From Ammoniphilus sp. CFH 90114 (GTDB lineage Bacteria; Bacillota; Bacilli; Aneurinibacillales; RAOX-1), in NCBI RefSeq assembly GCF_004123195.1, contig NZ_SDLI01000016.1, positions 1 to 63,295 on the forward strand: a stretch of DNA of 63,295 bases, given 5' to 3'. Below are positions 48,660-57,354 of this stretch, one piece after another; position 1 is the first letter of the stretch, and each line of letters starts with the position of its first letter. The notes beneath the pieces were generated by a model, which searched no databases, had not been told where the DNA came from, and was given only the letters and a program-made list of their open reading frames with translations. The translations under genes were made by a program, and so were the position numbers.

Positions 48660-49757
48660 TTAGGCTTGACGTTGTAATATAGCCGGTCGCCTCCAGGTTA
48701 AGCCCTCCAACTGAAATTCTTTCATGGGAAACTGTTTTGAGGGGGTTAGAATTTCATTTTCACTCACTCCAACAAACAACGTATCTTCCGATTTTGCACC
48801 CGCTATGGATGGATTCCAAGCATAAACTTGATTAGCTTGAACCACGAAGCTTTCCCCATGGGTCGCCAATTTCTCTCTCGTTGCATAGCCGGTTAATCCT
48901 CCCTGGTGGTGAAGCCGAAATTCTTCCGGATAACCTGCTTCATGGTAGAATTCTTTTAATCTATTAAAAATGGATCCCAGAGTGATTCCCGGACGGCTCA
49001 GATGCATGATCTTTGCATCAATCTCAGCTGCTGCCTGATGTCTTGCCTGCAGTTCTTGTGGAATCGCACCAAAATGCAGTGACCTCGTTGCTGAAGCAAT
49101 CAAACCGTTCTTCCGCGTACACACCACCAACATCGCATACTGCTCTAGGCGCTTGGGGGTCGGCAGAGGATGCCTTCTCACATAGGCCCTTTCATCCACT
49201 GCGATGAGATTCACAATAGGTTCGAGTTCCCTCTCCCAGCAATGATAGGCTAGCTTGCCAGCGATCTGATATTCACTGTCTCCTTTATTCACAGCCATGG
49301 CCGCTTCCTCCATGGCTTCAGTCGTTAATGTCCCGAGTTCTCTTAATTCAGGTAAATCCTCCACGTCTACACAACTTCTTAAGGTGAGTAACACCGATTC
49401 TAGTTCCAGGTCCATTACAACACGAGAAGTTGCGGCGTATTTCTCTATCCTTCTTGCCAGTTGAGCCGGTTCAAACCAGTCCCATTTTTCATTCCCTGTA
49501 ATATCCTTCTCATCCCGAAGCAGAATCTCTTCTTGCAGCATTCTTTCATTTTCAATATTGTTGGAAATAAAGATACAATCCACTGAGGAGATTAAAAAGT
49601 TACAGCAGGCTAGTTCCGAAGCTGTATTCACATGGGTTCTCCCAGCGATCAGCCAGGAGATATTTTTTTGAGTCGTTAGTCGTAACCACTCCACTTGATT
49701 TGCCCGCATAATTTCACGTATTTCTCCTAGCCGTTTACTAAAACGCGATTGCACCAT
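48660..49757 (-). CDS. M24-fold (creatinase/Xaa-Pro-peptidase-like) protein lacking metal ligands
   Basis: 365 residues. The N-terminal creatinase-like half has LRLTTQKNISWLIAGRTHV, and the pita-bread half runs from about 150. The position of the metal Asp pair reads AMLVVCTRKNGLIASATRSL, with Cys and Ala where the family has Asp. The His-loop reads HHQGGLTGYAT, and the final Glu is in KSEDTLFV. Loss of two Asp argues against ordinary dinuclear metal catalysis. It may bind a sugar or a nitrogen-containing ligand, or be a chaperone or regulator. It is the second gene after the GntR gene. Confidence 0.7.
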   Translation of the reverse strand: MVQSRFSKRLGEIREIMRANQVEWLRLTTQKNISWLIAGRTHVNTASELACCNFLISSVDCIFISNNIENERMLQEEILLRDEKDITGNEKWDWFEPAQLARRIEKYAATSRVVMDLELESVLLTLRSCVDVEDLPELRELGTLTTEAMEEAAMAVNKGDSEYQIAGKLAYHCWERELEPIVNLIAVDERAYVRRHPLPTPKRLEQYAMLVVCTRKNGLIASATRSLHFGAIPQELQARHQAAAEIDAKIMHLSRPGITLGSIFNRLKEFYHEAGYPEEFRLHHQGGLTGYATREKLATHGESFVVQANQVYAWNPSIAGAKSEDTLFVGVSENEILTPSKQFPMKEFQLEGLTWRRPAILQRQA

Positions 49758-49777
49758 GAGACACCCCGTTTCACAGA

Positions 49778-50509
49778 TTACCTTTTCAAATGAGCTTGAT
49801 ATGAATATTTATCACTGCGATATTTGGTCTTGGTATATTCAATCGGCCTTCCCCCGTGATCGAAGCTGACTCTTCGCCGTTCCAACAGAGCATCCCCGAA
49901 ATTAATTCCAAGCATCTCCGCTTCATATTTCGTTGCATTCACAGCATGGATCGTTTCGATAGCTTCGTTCAAAGCGATACCATGTTTCTCAAGTACCTGA
50001 TAAAAAGCTACCGCATTCAAATCCTCTACCATGAGAAGTTGACCCAAATCCTCCGGCCAACAGCTTCTTTCATAGGCGAAAGGTTCTTGATCTGCAAGCT
50101 GGATTCTATCGATTACAAATACAGAAGCGTCTATTGGCAGTTTTAGTTTGGATATTTCATAGTATAGATCTGTTTTAAACTCGCAGCTAAGTAATCTTGC
50201 TGAATGCTTAAGTCCTCTTCCTGCAATTTCTTCCGCAAATCCCGTCAATTTGCCCAGCTTCTCTTCCACCTTTGTAGCCGTAACAATGGTGCCCTTCCCC
50301 TGCTTCTTTTCGAGCAAGTCTTCATTCACCAGGGCCATAATGGCTTCCCGAACGGTCGTCCGACTGACCTTGAATTCTTTGATCAGTTCCTGTTCTGTCG
50401 GAATCAAACTACCTACTGGCCACTCATGGACAATTCTATGCCTTAAGATTTCCTTCAGTTGATGATACAACGGAAGGGGGCTATTGGGATTCAAGTCTGT
50501 TCCGATCAT
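49778..50509 (-). CDS. GntR/HutC-family regulator with UTRA domain
   Basis: 243 residues. Winged helix LPLYHQLKEILRHRIVHEWP, GSLIPTEQELIKEFKVSRTT and VREAIMALVNEDLLEKKQGK. The UTRA ligand domain (about 90-240) has ISKLKLPIDASVFVIDRIQL and LLERRRVSFDHGGRPIEYTK. UTRA regulators bind sugar phosphates or related effectors and usually repress transport and catabolism genes. First gene of the minus-strand catabolic operon, so it is likely autoregulated; a 17-bp palindrome lies 72 bases upstream of the start. Confidence 0.88.
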   Translation of the reverse strand: MIGTDLNPNSPLPLYHQLKEILRHRIVHEWPVGSLIPTEQELIKEFKVSRTTVREAIMALVNEDLLEKKQGKGTIVTATKVEEKLGKLTGFAEEIAGRGLKHSARLLSCEFKTDLYYEISKLKLPIDASVFVIDRIQLADQEPFAYERSCWPEDLGQLLMVEDLNAVAFYQVLEKHGIALNEAIETIHAVNATKYEAEMLGINFGDALLERRRVSFDHGGRPIEYTKTKYRSDKYSYQAHLKR

Positions 50510-50580
50510 ACATTCACCTTCCTTCCAAAAAAATCATAACATCATGACCTTTTAGTAAAATCTTATCACATAACCACTGT

Positions 50581-50597
50581 ATTTTATACCATAAAAT
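50581..50597. promoter_or_regulatory. palindrome, operator candidate for the GntR regulator
   Basis: ATTTTAT-ACC-ATAAAAT, perfect 7-bp arms, 72 bases before the GntR start and overlapping a possible -10 (TATAAA on the minus strand). Confidence 0.4.
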
Positions 50598-50648
50598 TCT
50601 AATTTTTTTTTACATTCAAACAACATATTTTTACATCAATAGAAAAAT

Positions 50649-50666
50649 CCGACTTAATAAGTCGGC
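50649..50666 (-). terminator. terminator overlapping the YesN stop codon
   Basis: CCGACTT (50649-50655) pairs with AAGTCGG (50659-50665) with the TAA in the loop, followed on the minus strand by ATTTTTC. Confidence 0.7.
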
Positions 50667-52255
50667 TGGATCAAGTGATTTCGGTATTGTGAAGGTGAAT
50701 ACCCCGTCACCTTTTTGAAAACCTTGCTAAAATATTTTTCATCTTCATACCCCACCATTTTTGAAATATCTGACACTCTAAGACCGGGATCGGTAAGTAA
50801 GGCTTTCGCTTTTTCTATCCGCACGGAAATCAGGTAATCAAACAGATTAGAACCAAACTCCAGTTTAAATTTTCTGGAAATATGCTCCCTGCTTAAATAA
50901 AATTGCTCGGCAATACATTGCAAGGTCAGGTCTTCATGGTAATGTTTATCAATGTATTTAGCGATCTCCCCTATGACGTTTAACCTTTCCTTTGAACTAT
51001 GGGATATCGTTTGGTGTAGGTTCAACAAAGATTTTCTAAGTTCTCCTAACCAGTCCTCCATTAATAATTCCCCTTTATCATTCATCTTCAGATAAGACAT
51101 TTTAAGATCCACTTGATTTAGCGCATAACGCTTAAAATGCTTAAGCTTCAATATCTCTAACTCATTTTGCCAAATATCAATATGACTCAGGGTGATGGAT
51201 GGCAAACTCCGCACTTCATTCGTTAATCGCTCGGTTACAGAGGTAAGGATATGGGCATCCTTATTTTTCATCGCAAAAAGAAGCTTCTCTTCATACTGAT
51301 TTAGGTAGAGGGTATCACTCTCAGCTAAGGAAGCCTGTGATTCTTCAAAGATAAAGCCCCCTGGTTTTTTCAAATTAATTTTTTCTTTTAGCACTTTTCT
51401 TGCCTTTTGGTAAGACAAGTCCACCCCCGACAGAGTGGATTGAACACTCCCCATAGCGAAGAAAAAACGTGAACCCACTTCATGGTATATCGCTTGATTG
51501 ATTTCCTCTAGTAGAAACTTCATCCGGTCGAATTGATCCCAGACCAGGAGAACGACTTCGTTTTCCACAGCCCAATTACGAAAAGCATAACCACAACCAT
51601 ATCGGTTCAGATATCCGTTACAAACCTTACTAATAGAAACATAGAGTAAATCCTTATTCGACAGCATCGATTTGTAAATCTCGGAATGAATCATCTGCAG
51701 GCTTAACAAGGAGATCTGAACACGGCATGCCGTATGGTCGAGACTAGGATTCAGTTCTTGAATCATCGAGAGATGCTTCACAGGTTCCTGAATAAAGTCA
51801 GATAAGACTTTGTCCCAATACAAGGGTTCAATTTGATCCATTCGTTTGTTTTTTGATTGATGTTCTTGTCTTCGGAATTCATCATCCTTCCACTGTTCTA
51901 TGGCTTTTTCCAAGGCTTGAATAATCTGTTGCTCATCGATCGGCTTGAGGATATAATCCACCCCATTGTATCTCATGGCATTTCTAACAAAATGAAAATC
52001 ATTAAATCCACTTACAATAATGACTTTACAGCCCATCGATTGCTCATAGGTCCATTGTAATAATTCACTACCTGTTTCCCCCGCTATCATCATGTCCAAG
52101 AACAGAATTTCAGGATTTTCTTTTTGGATCAGCTCTTTCGCCGCTTCTACATTCTGTGCTTCCAGTATGCTTGTTATGTCATACTCTTCCCAGGGAACCA
52201 ATAGCTTGATGGCCTCTCGAACGTGCTTTTCATCATCCACGATCAACACTTTCAT
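50654..52255 (-). CDS. YesN-type response regulator with AraC DNA-binding domain
   Basis: 533 residues. Receiver: VLIVDDEKHVREAIKLLVPW, phospho-acceptor in EILFLDMMIAGETG, Lys in DYILKPIDEQ. A long middle helical linker carries a degenerate GGDEF-like segment (SRFFFAMGSVQSTLSGVDLS). The C-terminal AraC domain (about 430-530) has YHEDLTLQCIAEQFYLSREH, ISRKFKLEFGSNLFDYLISV and VGYEDEKYFSKVFKKVTGYS. It pairs with the upstream YesM-type kinase, overlapping it by 23 bases. These pairs sense an extracellular sugar and switch on the neighbouring ABC importer, here the divergent operon starting at 54156. Confidence 0.88.
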   Translation of the reverse strand: MKVLIVDDEKHVREAIKLLVPWEEYDITSILEAQNVEAAKELIQKENPEILFLDMMIAGETGSELLQWTYEQSMGCKVIIVSGFNDFHFVRNAMRYNGVDYILKPIDEQQIIQALEKAIEQWKDDEFRRQEHQSKNKRMDQIEPLYWDKVLSDFIQEPVKHLSMIQELNPSLDHTACRVQISLLSLQMIHSEIYKSMLSNKDLLYVSISKVCNGYLNRYGCGYAFRNWAVENEVVLLVWDQFDRMKFLLEEINQAIYHEVGSRFFFAMGSVQSTLSGVDLSYQKARKVLKEKINLKKPGGFIFEESQASLAESDTLYLNQYEEKLLFAMKNKDAHILTSVTERLTNEVRSLPSITLSHIDIWQNELEILKLKHFKRYALNQVDLKMSYLKMNDKGELLMEDWLGELRKSLLNLHQTISHSSKERLNVIGEIAKYIDKHYHEDLTLQCIAEQFYLSREHISRKFKLEFGSNLFDYLISVRIEKAKALLTDPGLRVSDISKMVGYEDEKYFSKVFKKVTGYSPSQYRNHLIQPTY

Positions 52256-54044
52256 CGTCTACTGCACCTTCCCTTTTTAGTGGAATGGAGATTTCAACCT
52301 TTAAACCGTGCGGACTTAAAGGGGTAAGGTTTACCGTTACCTTCGTATGAAAGTAAACTCGCAATCGGGTCATTACATTGACCAGCCCAATGTGTTCCGT
52401 AGATTTATATTGTAAATCAGCCTCATGATGGAGAAGACTCGAGATTTTTTTTCGCTTGGCTTCCTCCATTCCTTGCCCATTGTCTTCTACGATGAGGACA
52501 AGGAGCTCGCCGTCTTCTAGTCTTGTCGCAACCGAAAGTCTTCCCTTCGTATTCTCAGCGAACCTGCCATGCTCGAAGTAATTTTCGACAATGGGTTGAA
52601 GAATCATTTTAGGGATTAATATATCAAGTGTTGCAGGATCGATCTCCATTTCAATTTGTAATTCTTCTTCAAATCGTTGCTTCTGCAAGGCAAGATAGGA
52701 TTTAATATAATCCATTTCGATCTTGAGAGGGACAATGGACTCATCAATATTCATGTTGTAATGCATCATTTTGCCTAAGGAAGACGTAAGCGAGTAGATT
52801 TTCATATTTTTATCCTTTAAGGCTAAGGTGCCGATGGACTGCAGGGCATTATTAAAAAAATGAGGATTAATCTGAGCTTGAAGCGCTTTCAATAGATGAG
52901 TCTTATTAATTAGCTCGAGTCTGTACTCTTTTAAGATTAAAGAATGAATTCTGTCTACCATTTGGTGGAACCTTCTCGATAGGACACCAAACTCATCATT
53001 CCTTTTTAAGTTAGGGAATTGAACGTCTAGTTTTCCTCTTTCCACGATGTCCATTTCATAAATAAGCTGTCTTATCGGCTTGATAAAACTATGAATAACC
53101 AGAAGAGATGCCCCAATTGCCAAAATAAGTGACCCCATGAGGATGTACATATTCATTTGGGTTAAATAAGCAGCATCTTGATACAACCAGCTATAGGGAA
53201 TTTTTTTAACCAGTTTCCATTGGGCGTAAGGAAGATCAACCGTATCATATAAAATGAATTCGGGGCTCCCTTTGTCTTCTACTGTAAAATGTGAGGACGT
53301 TTCTTCTTTTGCAAAAAGGGGCTTCATCCAATCCGCCAATAGATTGGAGCCAATCAGAGCTTGTTCTGAAGAGTAGATCACACTCCCCTGTTGATCCAGG
53401 AGAAAGAATTGCTCTTCGCCCTTGGTATATAACATATCACTGATATAACGAACATAATCCAATCCTACATCAATCGATAAGACACCTAGCCGATCTGGCA
53501 ATGGAATATCTTCAATGGTTCGGTAAAAGGAAAAGACGAGTTTGGGATCTTCCTTGTAGATCAGATTGCTCTGATTGATCCCATATTGATCACTCCAATG
53601 GGTTGGCTGAATATAAACTACATTACGTAGAGGTTGATATTCCATCATGCGTTGATAGGTGACAACATCATGATAGAGATAACCTTGCTTCTGTCTATCG
53701 CTATATAAGAAGACTTGATGAAATTCCTTCCTAAAGTCACCTAGTTGAGTGATGGATAATTTAATCTTGGAAAAGTCCTTGTCCGTGAGGTGACGTCTTT
53801 GCATTACGTCTAATAAATATGGAGCTGTCCCGGAGAATAGCACGGAATGAGAGATTCGATCAATGCTTTGCAAATAGTTGCTTAGATTAATTTTCCCTTG
53901 AAATAACAGCTTCGAATTTTCTTGAATGGTCTTTTCTGTTACAGAGGACTTCGTGTGGCTGTAGGTAATCGAGATGGAAGCAACAATAGGAATGATAATC
54001 GAGGCCAGGAGTAATAAGGTTAATTTATAGCGGATGCTGAACAT
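52233..54044 (-). CDS. YesM-type sensor histidine kinase
   Basis: 603 residues from ATG 54044 (AGGAG eight bases upstream; the ATG at 54050 overlaps the site). Membrane helix (YKLTLLLLASIIIPIVASIS), a large extracellular dCache-like domain (about 35-290), a second helix (MYILMGSLILAIGASLLVIH), HAMP, then the YesM-specific His-kinase block LKALQAQINPHFFNNALQSI and ATPase motif VEDNGQGMEEAKRKKI. The extracellular domain probably senses the sugar or the loaded binding protein. It heads the sensor operon divergent from the ABC genes. Confidence 0.9.
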   Translation of the reverse strand: MFSIRYKLTLLLLASIIIPIVASISITYSHTKSSVTEKTIQENSKLLFQGKINLSNYLQSIDRISHSVLFSGTAPYLLDVMQRRHLTDKDFSKIKLSITQLGDFRKEFHQVFLYSDRQKQGYLYHDVVTYQRMMEYQPLRNVVYIQPTHWSDQYGINQSNLIYKEDPKLVFSFYRTIEDIPLPDRLGVLSIDVGLDYVRYISDMLYTKGEEQFFLLDQQGSVIYSSEQALIGSNLLADWMKPLFAKEETSSHFTVEDKGSPEFILYDTVDLPYAQWKLVKKIPYSWLYQDAAYLTQMNMYILMGSLILAIGASLLVIHSFIKPIRQLIYEMDIVERGKLDVQFPNLKRNDEFGVLSRRFHQMVDRIHSLILKEYRLELINKTHLLKALQAQINPHFFNNALQSIGTLALKDKNMKIYSLTSSLGKMMHYNMNIDESIVPLKIEMDYIKSYLALQKQRFEEELQIEMEIDPATLDILIPKMILQPIVENYFEHGRFAENTKGRLSVATRLEDGELLVLIVEDNGQGMEEAKRKKISSLLHHEADLQYKSTEHIGLVNVMTRLRVYFHTKVTVNLTPLSPHGLKVEISIPLKREGAVDDESVDRG

Positions 54045-54155
54045 GGACATCTCCTAATCAATAAATTACACCTATATCATCAATTATTTGAATTTACACT
54101 CAATTCTATAAGTTTTAAACTTATTATAAGTCAAATCAAAAAGAGGGGGTTATGA

Positions 54156-55031
54156 ATGAAATATAGCAAAAAAAGTGATCTTTTTCAACTTTTAGTCTTT
54201 TTAGCTCCTGCGATTCTTTTTTTCGCTTTGATGAAGATTATACCCTTCTTCATGGGCATGTACTATTCCTTTACCGACTGGAATGGCATATCCGCGGTGA
54301 AAACCTGGGTAGGATTTAACAACTTTATCCGCCTCTTCCAAGATGAAGATTTTTCCAACTCCTTTATATTTACGGCTAAGTATACCGTTGTCGTCGTCAT
54401 CATCAACAACCTTCTCGCCTTTTTATTAGCCTTTTTATTAACAAGAAAAATCCGTTTTAGAAACCCCGTACGCACGGTTATTTTTATGCCTAATGTGATT
54501 GGAGGGATTCTACTTGGATTTATTTGGCTCTTTATCTTCACCAGAGGCTTTCCTACTGTGGGAAAGCTTACCGATCTCGCCTTTTTCAATCTACCATGGC
54601 TGGGTACGGAGAACACAGCATTCTGGGGAATTATCATTGTGAGTGTCTGGCAATTTGTCGGTTACCTGATGGTGATTTACGTAGCTGGAATTCTGAGCGT
54701 ACCTCACGAATTAATAGAAGCCGCAGATATGGACGGAGCCACCAGTCTACAGAAAGTATGGCATATTATTCTTCCCTTAATCATGCCTGTGATTACCGTC
54801 TGTATGTTTTTAACGTTATCCACCTCTTTTAAGGTGTTTGACGTCATTTACTCTTTAACCAAAGGAGGACCTTTCCGATCCACCGAACCAGTAGCACTCA
54901 ACATTTATACAGAAGCCTTCGGCCGGAACAATATGGGACTAGGGTCAGCCAAGGCCTTTATTTTCTTCGTCATTGTCGCCTTACTCACCTTGCTTCAGGT
55001 CTGGTTCACCAAAAGAAAGGAGGTTGAATAG
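54156..55031 (+). CDS. sugar ABC transporter permease (MalF/UgpA class)
   Basis: 291 residues with six membrane helices, beginning LFQLLVFLAPAILFFALMKI. The ATPase-contact EAA loop is VPHELIEAADMDGATSLQKV, with WHIILPLIMPV after it. The end SLTKGGPFRSTEPVALNIYT is typical of class-1 carbohydrate permeases. GAGGGGG precedes the ATG. First gene of the importer operon; the next permease starts 3 bases after its stop. Confidence 0.92.
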   Translation: MKYSKKSDLFQLLVFLAPAILFFALMKIIPFFMGMYYSFTDWNGISAVKTWVGFNNFIRLFQDEDFSNSFIFTAKYTVVVVIINNLLAFLLAFLLTRKIRFRNPVRTVIFMPNVIGGILLGFIWLFIFTRGFPTVGKLTDLAFFNLPWLGTENTAFWGIIIVSVWQFVGYLMVIYVAGILSVPHELIEAADMDGATSLQKVWHIILPLIMPVITVCMFLTLSTSFKVFDVIYSLTKGGPFRSTEPVALNIYTEAFGRNNMGLGSAKAFIFFVIVALLTLLQVWFTKRKEVE

Positions 55032-55034
55032 TTC

Positions 55035-55856
55035 ATGATCTTTAAAGGACGCTGGTTCTTGGAGTTACTGGCCATTGTCATCGCCATATTATTTTTAATT
55101 CCTTTCTATTTCATTCTAGTTAATTCCGTAAAGAGCTTCGGAGATATCATCATGGATGGGGCTAGCTGGCCCAAGGCATTCATGTGGGTCAATTATGTAA
55201 GAGTATGGGAAACGATCAACTTCCCGAGAGCTTTTTGGAATTCTCTTGTTGTAACGGTTTTTAGCGTCGCTGGCATGGCCATCATTAGCGCGATGGCGGC
55301 TTACCGTATTGTACGAAGGCCTACCGTGTTCAGTAAAGTCATCCTCTTCTTGTTTGTTTCTGCTATGGTTATTCCTTTTCAATCCATCATGATCCCACTC
55401 GTCCAAGTGGCCAATGGTCTAAATATGCTAAACAGCCATGTGGGCCTTATCTTCATCTATTGGGGTTTAGGCGTACCGTTATCCGTGTTCTTATTCCAAG
55501 GATTTATCAAAACGATTCCCATCGAACTAGAAGAAGCCGCAGTTATCGATGGCTGCTCACCCTATGGAGTATTCTGGAAAGTGGTATTCCCCTTATTAAA
55601 GCCTGTGACCGTTACTGTTATCATCTTGCAAAGCTTATGGGTATGGAATGACTTCTTGCTTCCCTCCCTAATTCTACAAAATACAGATCTGAGAACCATA
55701 CCGCTTGCTAATTTCTCTTTCTTTAGTGAGTATACCAAGCAATGGGACCTAGGGCTTGCAGGTTTGGTTATGAGCATTACCCCCTTGCTGATCTTTTTCC
55801 TCTTCATGCAAAAACATATTATCGATGGAATTACGGGGGGATCCATTAAAGGGTAA
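55035..55856 (+). CDS. sugar ABC transporter permease (MalG/UgpE class)
   Basis: 273 residues, six helices. EAA loop IPIELEEAAVIDGCSPYGVF with WKVVFPLLKPV; the N-terminal periplasmic part YFILVNSVKSFGDIIMDGAS; the end FMQKHIIDGITGGSIKG is the standard MalG tail. Pairs with the preceding permease. No ATPase gene lies in the locus, so the importer must borrow a general MsmX-type ATPase, common in Bacillales. Confidence 0.92.
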   Translation: MIFKGRWFLELLAIVIAILFLIPFYFILVNSVKSFGDIIMDGASWPKAFMWVNYVRVWETINFPRAFWNSLVVTVFSVAGMAIISAMAAYRIVRRPTVFSKVILFLFVSAMVIPFQSIMIPLVQVANGLNMLNSHVGLIFIYWGLGVPLSVFLFQGFIKTIPIELEEAAVIDGCSPYGVFWKVVFPLLKPVTVTVIILQSLWVWNDFLLPSLILQNTDLRTIPLANFSFFSEYTKQWDLGLAGLVMSITPLLIFFLFMQKHIIDGITGGSIKG

Positions 55857-55976
55857 GGCCGATTCTGTAGAAGATCAATATTTTTCACCCAACAGATCAA
55901 CTCTTTTCGTTTAATTATCTGAAAAGTTTGTTTATTATTTATATTGAAATAAATAAAATAAAGGAGGTTACTTTGA

Positions 55977-57278
55977 ATGAAAAAGATACTTCGATCCTCT
56001 CTAGCTTTTCTTTTCGCCCTTAGTTTGTTAAGCGCTTGCAGTAGTGGCAACAGTACTCCCTCTTCCTCTCCTACACCTGCACCTAGTGGAGGGGGTGGCG
56101 ACCAACCCGCAGAGAAAAAGGTCATTACCGTGCTTCAATTAAAGCGTGAAATTGCCGATCCTCTAAAAGAAATGGCCAAAGAATATCAAAAAACACACCC
56201 CAACATCGAATTTCAATTTTTAGGCGGACAAGAAGATTATGATACGGCCTTGAAGTCCGCTTTTGCCTCTGGGAATGAACCCGACATCTTCACCAGCAGC
56301 GGTGATGCTCACCTAGAATTGTGGAAAGAAAAGATGATTGACCTTACAGATGAACCATGGATGAGCGACATGGTGGATGTTTCTAAGCCCCCTATTACAT
56401 CAGACGGTAAGATTTACGGCATGGCTTACAATATAGAAGGATTTGGTTATATTTACAACAAGGACTTATTTGCTAAAGCAGGTATCACGGAGACACCGAA
56501 AACCCTCAGCGAGCTTGAAGAAGTGTGTAAAAAGCTTGAAGCCGCTGGGATTACGCCTTTTGTGAACGCATGGCAGGAAACTTTTACACTGGGCAGGCAC
56601 GGGATGAATGCTACCTTGGCTAGACAGGAAGATCCAACCCAATGGGCAAAAGACCTTCTAGAAGGAAAAACAACGTTTAAAGGGAATAATCCTACTTTAG
56701 ATTACCTTAACCTCATTGATTTGAATAAAAAATACGGAAACCAAGACGCGATGACAACCGATTATAATACTTCAGTGGCCAAATTTGCTGCAGGTGAAGC
56801 CGCTATTATTCAACAAGGGGTCTGGACCCAAGCCATGTTTGATAAGCTAGGCGTTCAATTAAACATGGGAATGTTCCCGATTCCCATTAATGATGATGTA
56901 GAAGCCAACAATGAAATATTTGCCTTTGCAGGTAACTACTGGGTGATTAACAAAAATTCCAAGGTCATTCCGGAAGCGAAAGAATGGTTGAATTGGCTTG
57001 TAACAGATCCGGTTGGGCAGTCGTTCATTGTGGATAAGTTTAAATTCATCCCTGCTTTTAAATCTATTGATTTTACAACAGAACAACTAGGAGACCTCGC
57101 AGGCGCTTTAACAGATTACACCAGTCAAGGCCTATCCGATGGTCGTTACTTTAATAAGATGCCTCCTGGTTCCGATAAGGAATTTGGTGTAGTCTTGCAA
57201 GCCTACGTTGCGGATAAATTAACGAAAGAGCAAGTGCTTGAGAAATTTGATGAAGTCGTAAAATCCTTAGCCAAATAA
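55977..57278 (+). CDS. sugar-binding lipoprotein of the ABC importer (family 1)
   Basis: 433 residues. Lipoprotein signal with lipobox LLSAC (about residue 20), then a Ser/Pro linker SSGNSTPSSSPTPAPSGG. The periplasmic-binding fold includes EMAKEYQKTHPNIEFQFLGG, DALKSAFASGNEPDIFTS-type segments and GMAYNIEGFGYIYNKDLFAK, and WQETFTLGRHGMNA. An AAAGGAGG site precedes it after a 120-base spacer from the permeases. Ligand specificity cannot be read; it should match the sugar degraded by the divergent enzymes. Confidence 0.9.
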   Translation: MKKILRSSLAFLFALSLLSACSSGNSTPSSSPTPAPSGGGGDQPAEKKVITVLQLKREIADPLKEMAKEYQKTHPNIEFQFLGGQEDYDTALKSAFASGNEPDIFTSSGDAHLELWKEKMIDLTDEPWMSDMVDVSKPPITSDGKIYGMAYNIEGFGYIYNKDLFAKAGITETPKTLSELEEVCKKLEAAGITPFVNAWQETFTLGRHGMNATLARQEDPTQWAKDLLEGKTTFKGNNPTLDYLNLIDLNKKYGNQDAMTTDYNTSVAKFAAGEAAIIQQGVWTQAMFDKLGVQLNMGMFPIPINDDVEANNEIFAFAGNYWVINKNSKVIPEAKEWLNWLVTDPVGQSFIVDKFKFIPAFKSIDFTTEQLGDLAGALTDYTSQGLSDGRYFNKMPPGSDKEFGVVLQAYVADKLTKEQVLEKFDEVVKSLAK

Positions 57279-57283
57279 CGAAA

Positions 57284-57320
57284 AATAGGAGACGATGATA
57301 GAACGTCTCCTATTCTTTTG
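57284..57320 (+). terminator. hairpin between the binding-protein and TIM-barrel genes
   Basis: AATAGGAGACG (57284-57294) pairs with CGTCTCCTATT (57304-57314), followed by CTTTTG. It probably tunes read-through into the next gene. Confidence 0.75.
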
Positions 57321-57354
57321 ACTCCATTTTCCTTTAGAAAGTGAGGGATTAACC

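Noticed and set aside
43184-49757. Firm assignment of the sugar locus to sulfoquinovose catabolism (sulfo-EMP2)
   Set aside because: The isomerase-kinase-aldolase order fits, but no sulfoquinovosidase, sulfolactaldehyde enzyme or sulfonate exporter is present in the window.
56020-56045. A catabolite-responsive (cre) site near the binding-protein start
   Set aside because: The AAGCGCTTGCA motif departs from the cre consensus at key positions and lies inside the lipobox codons.
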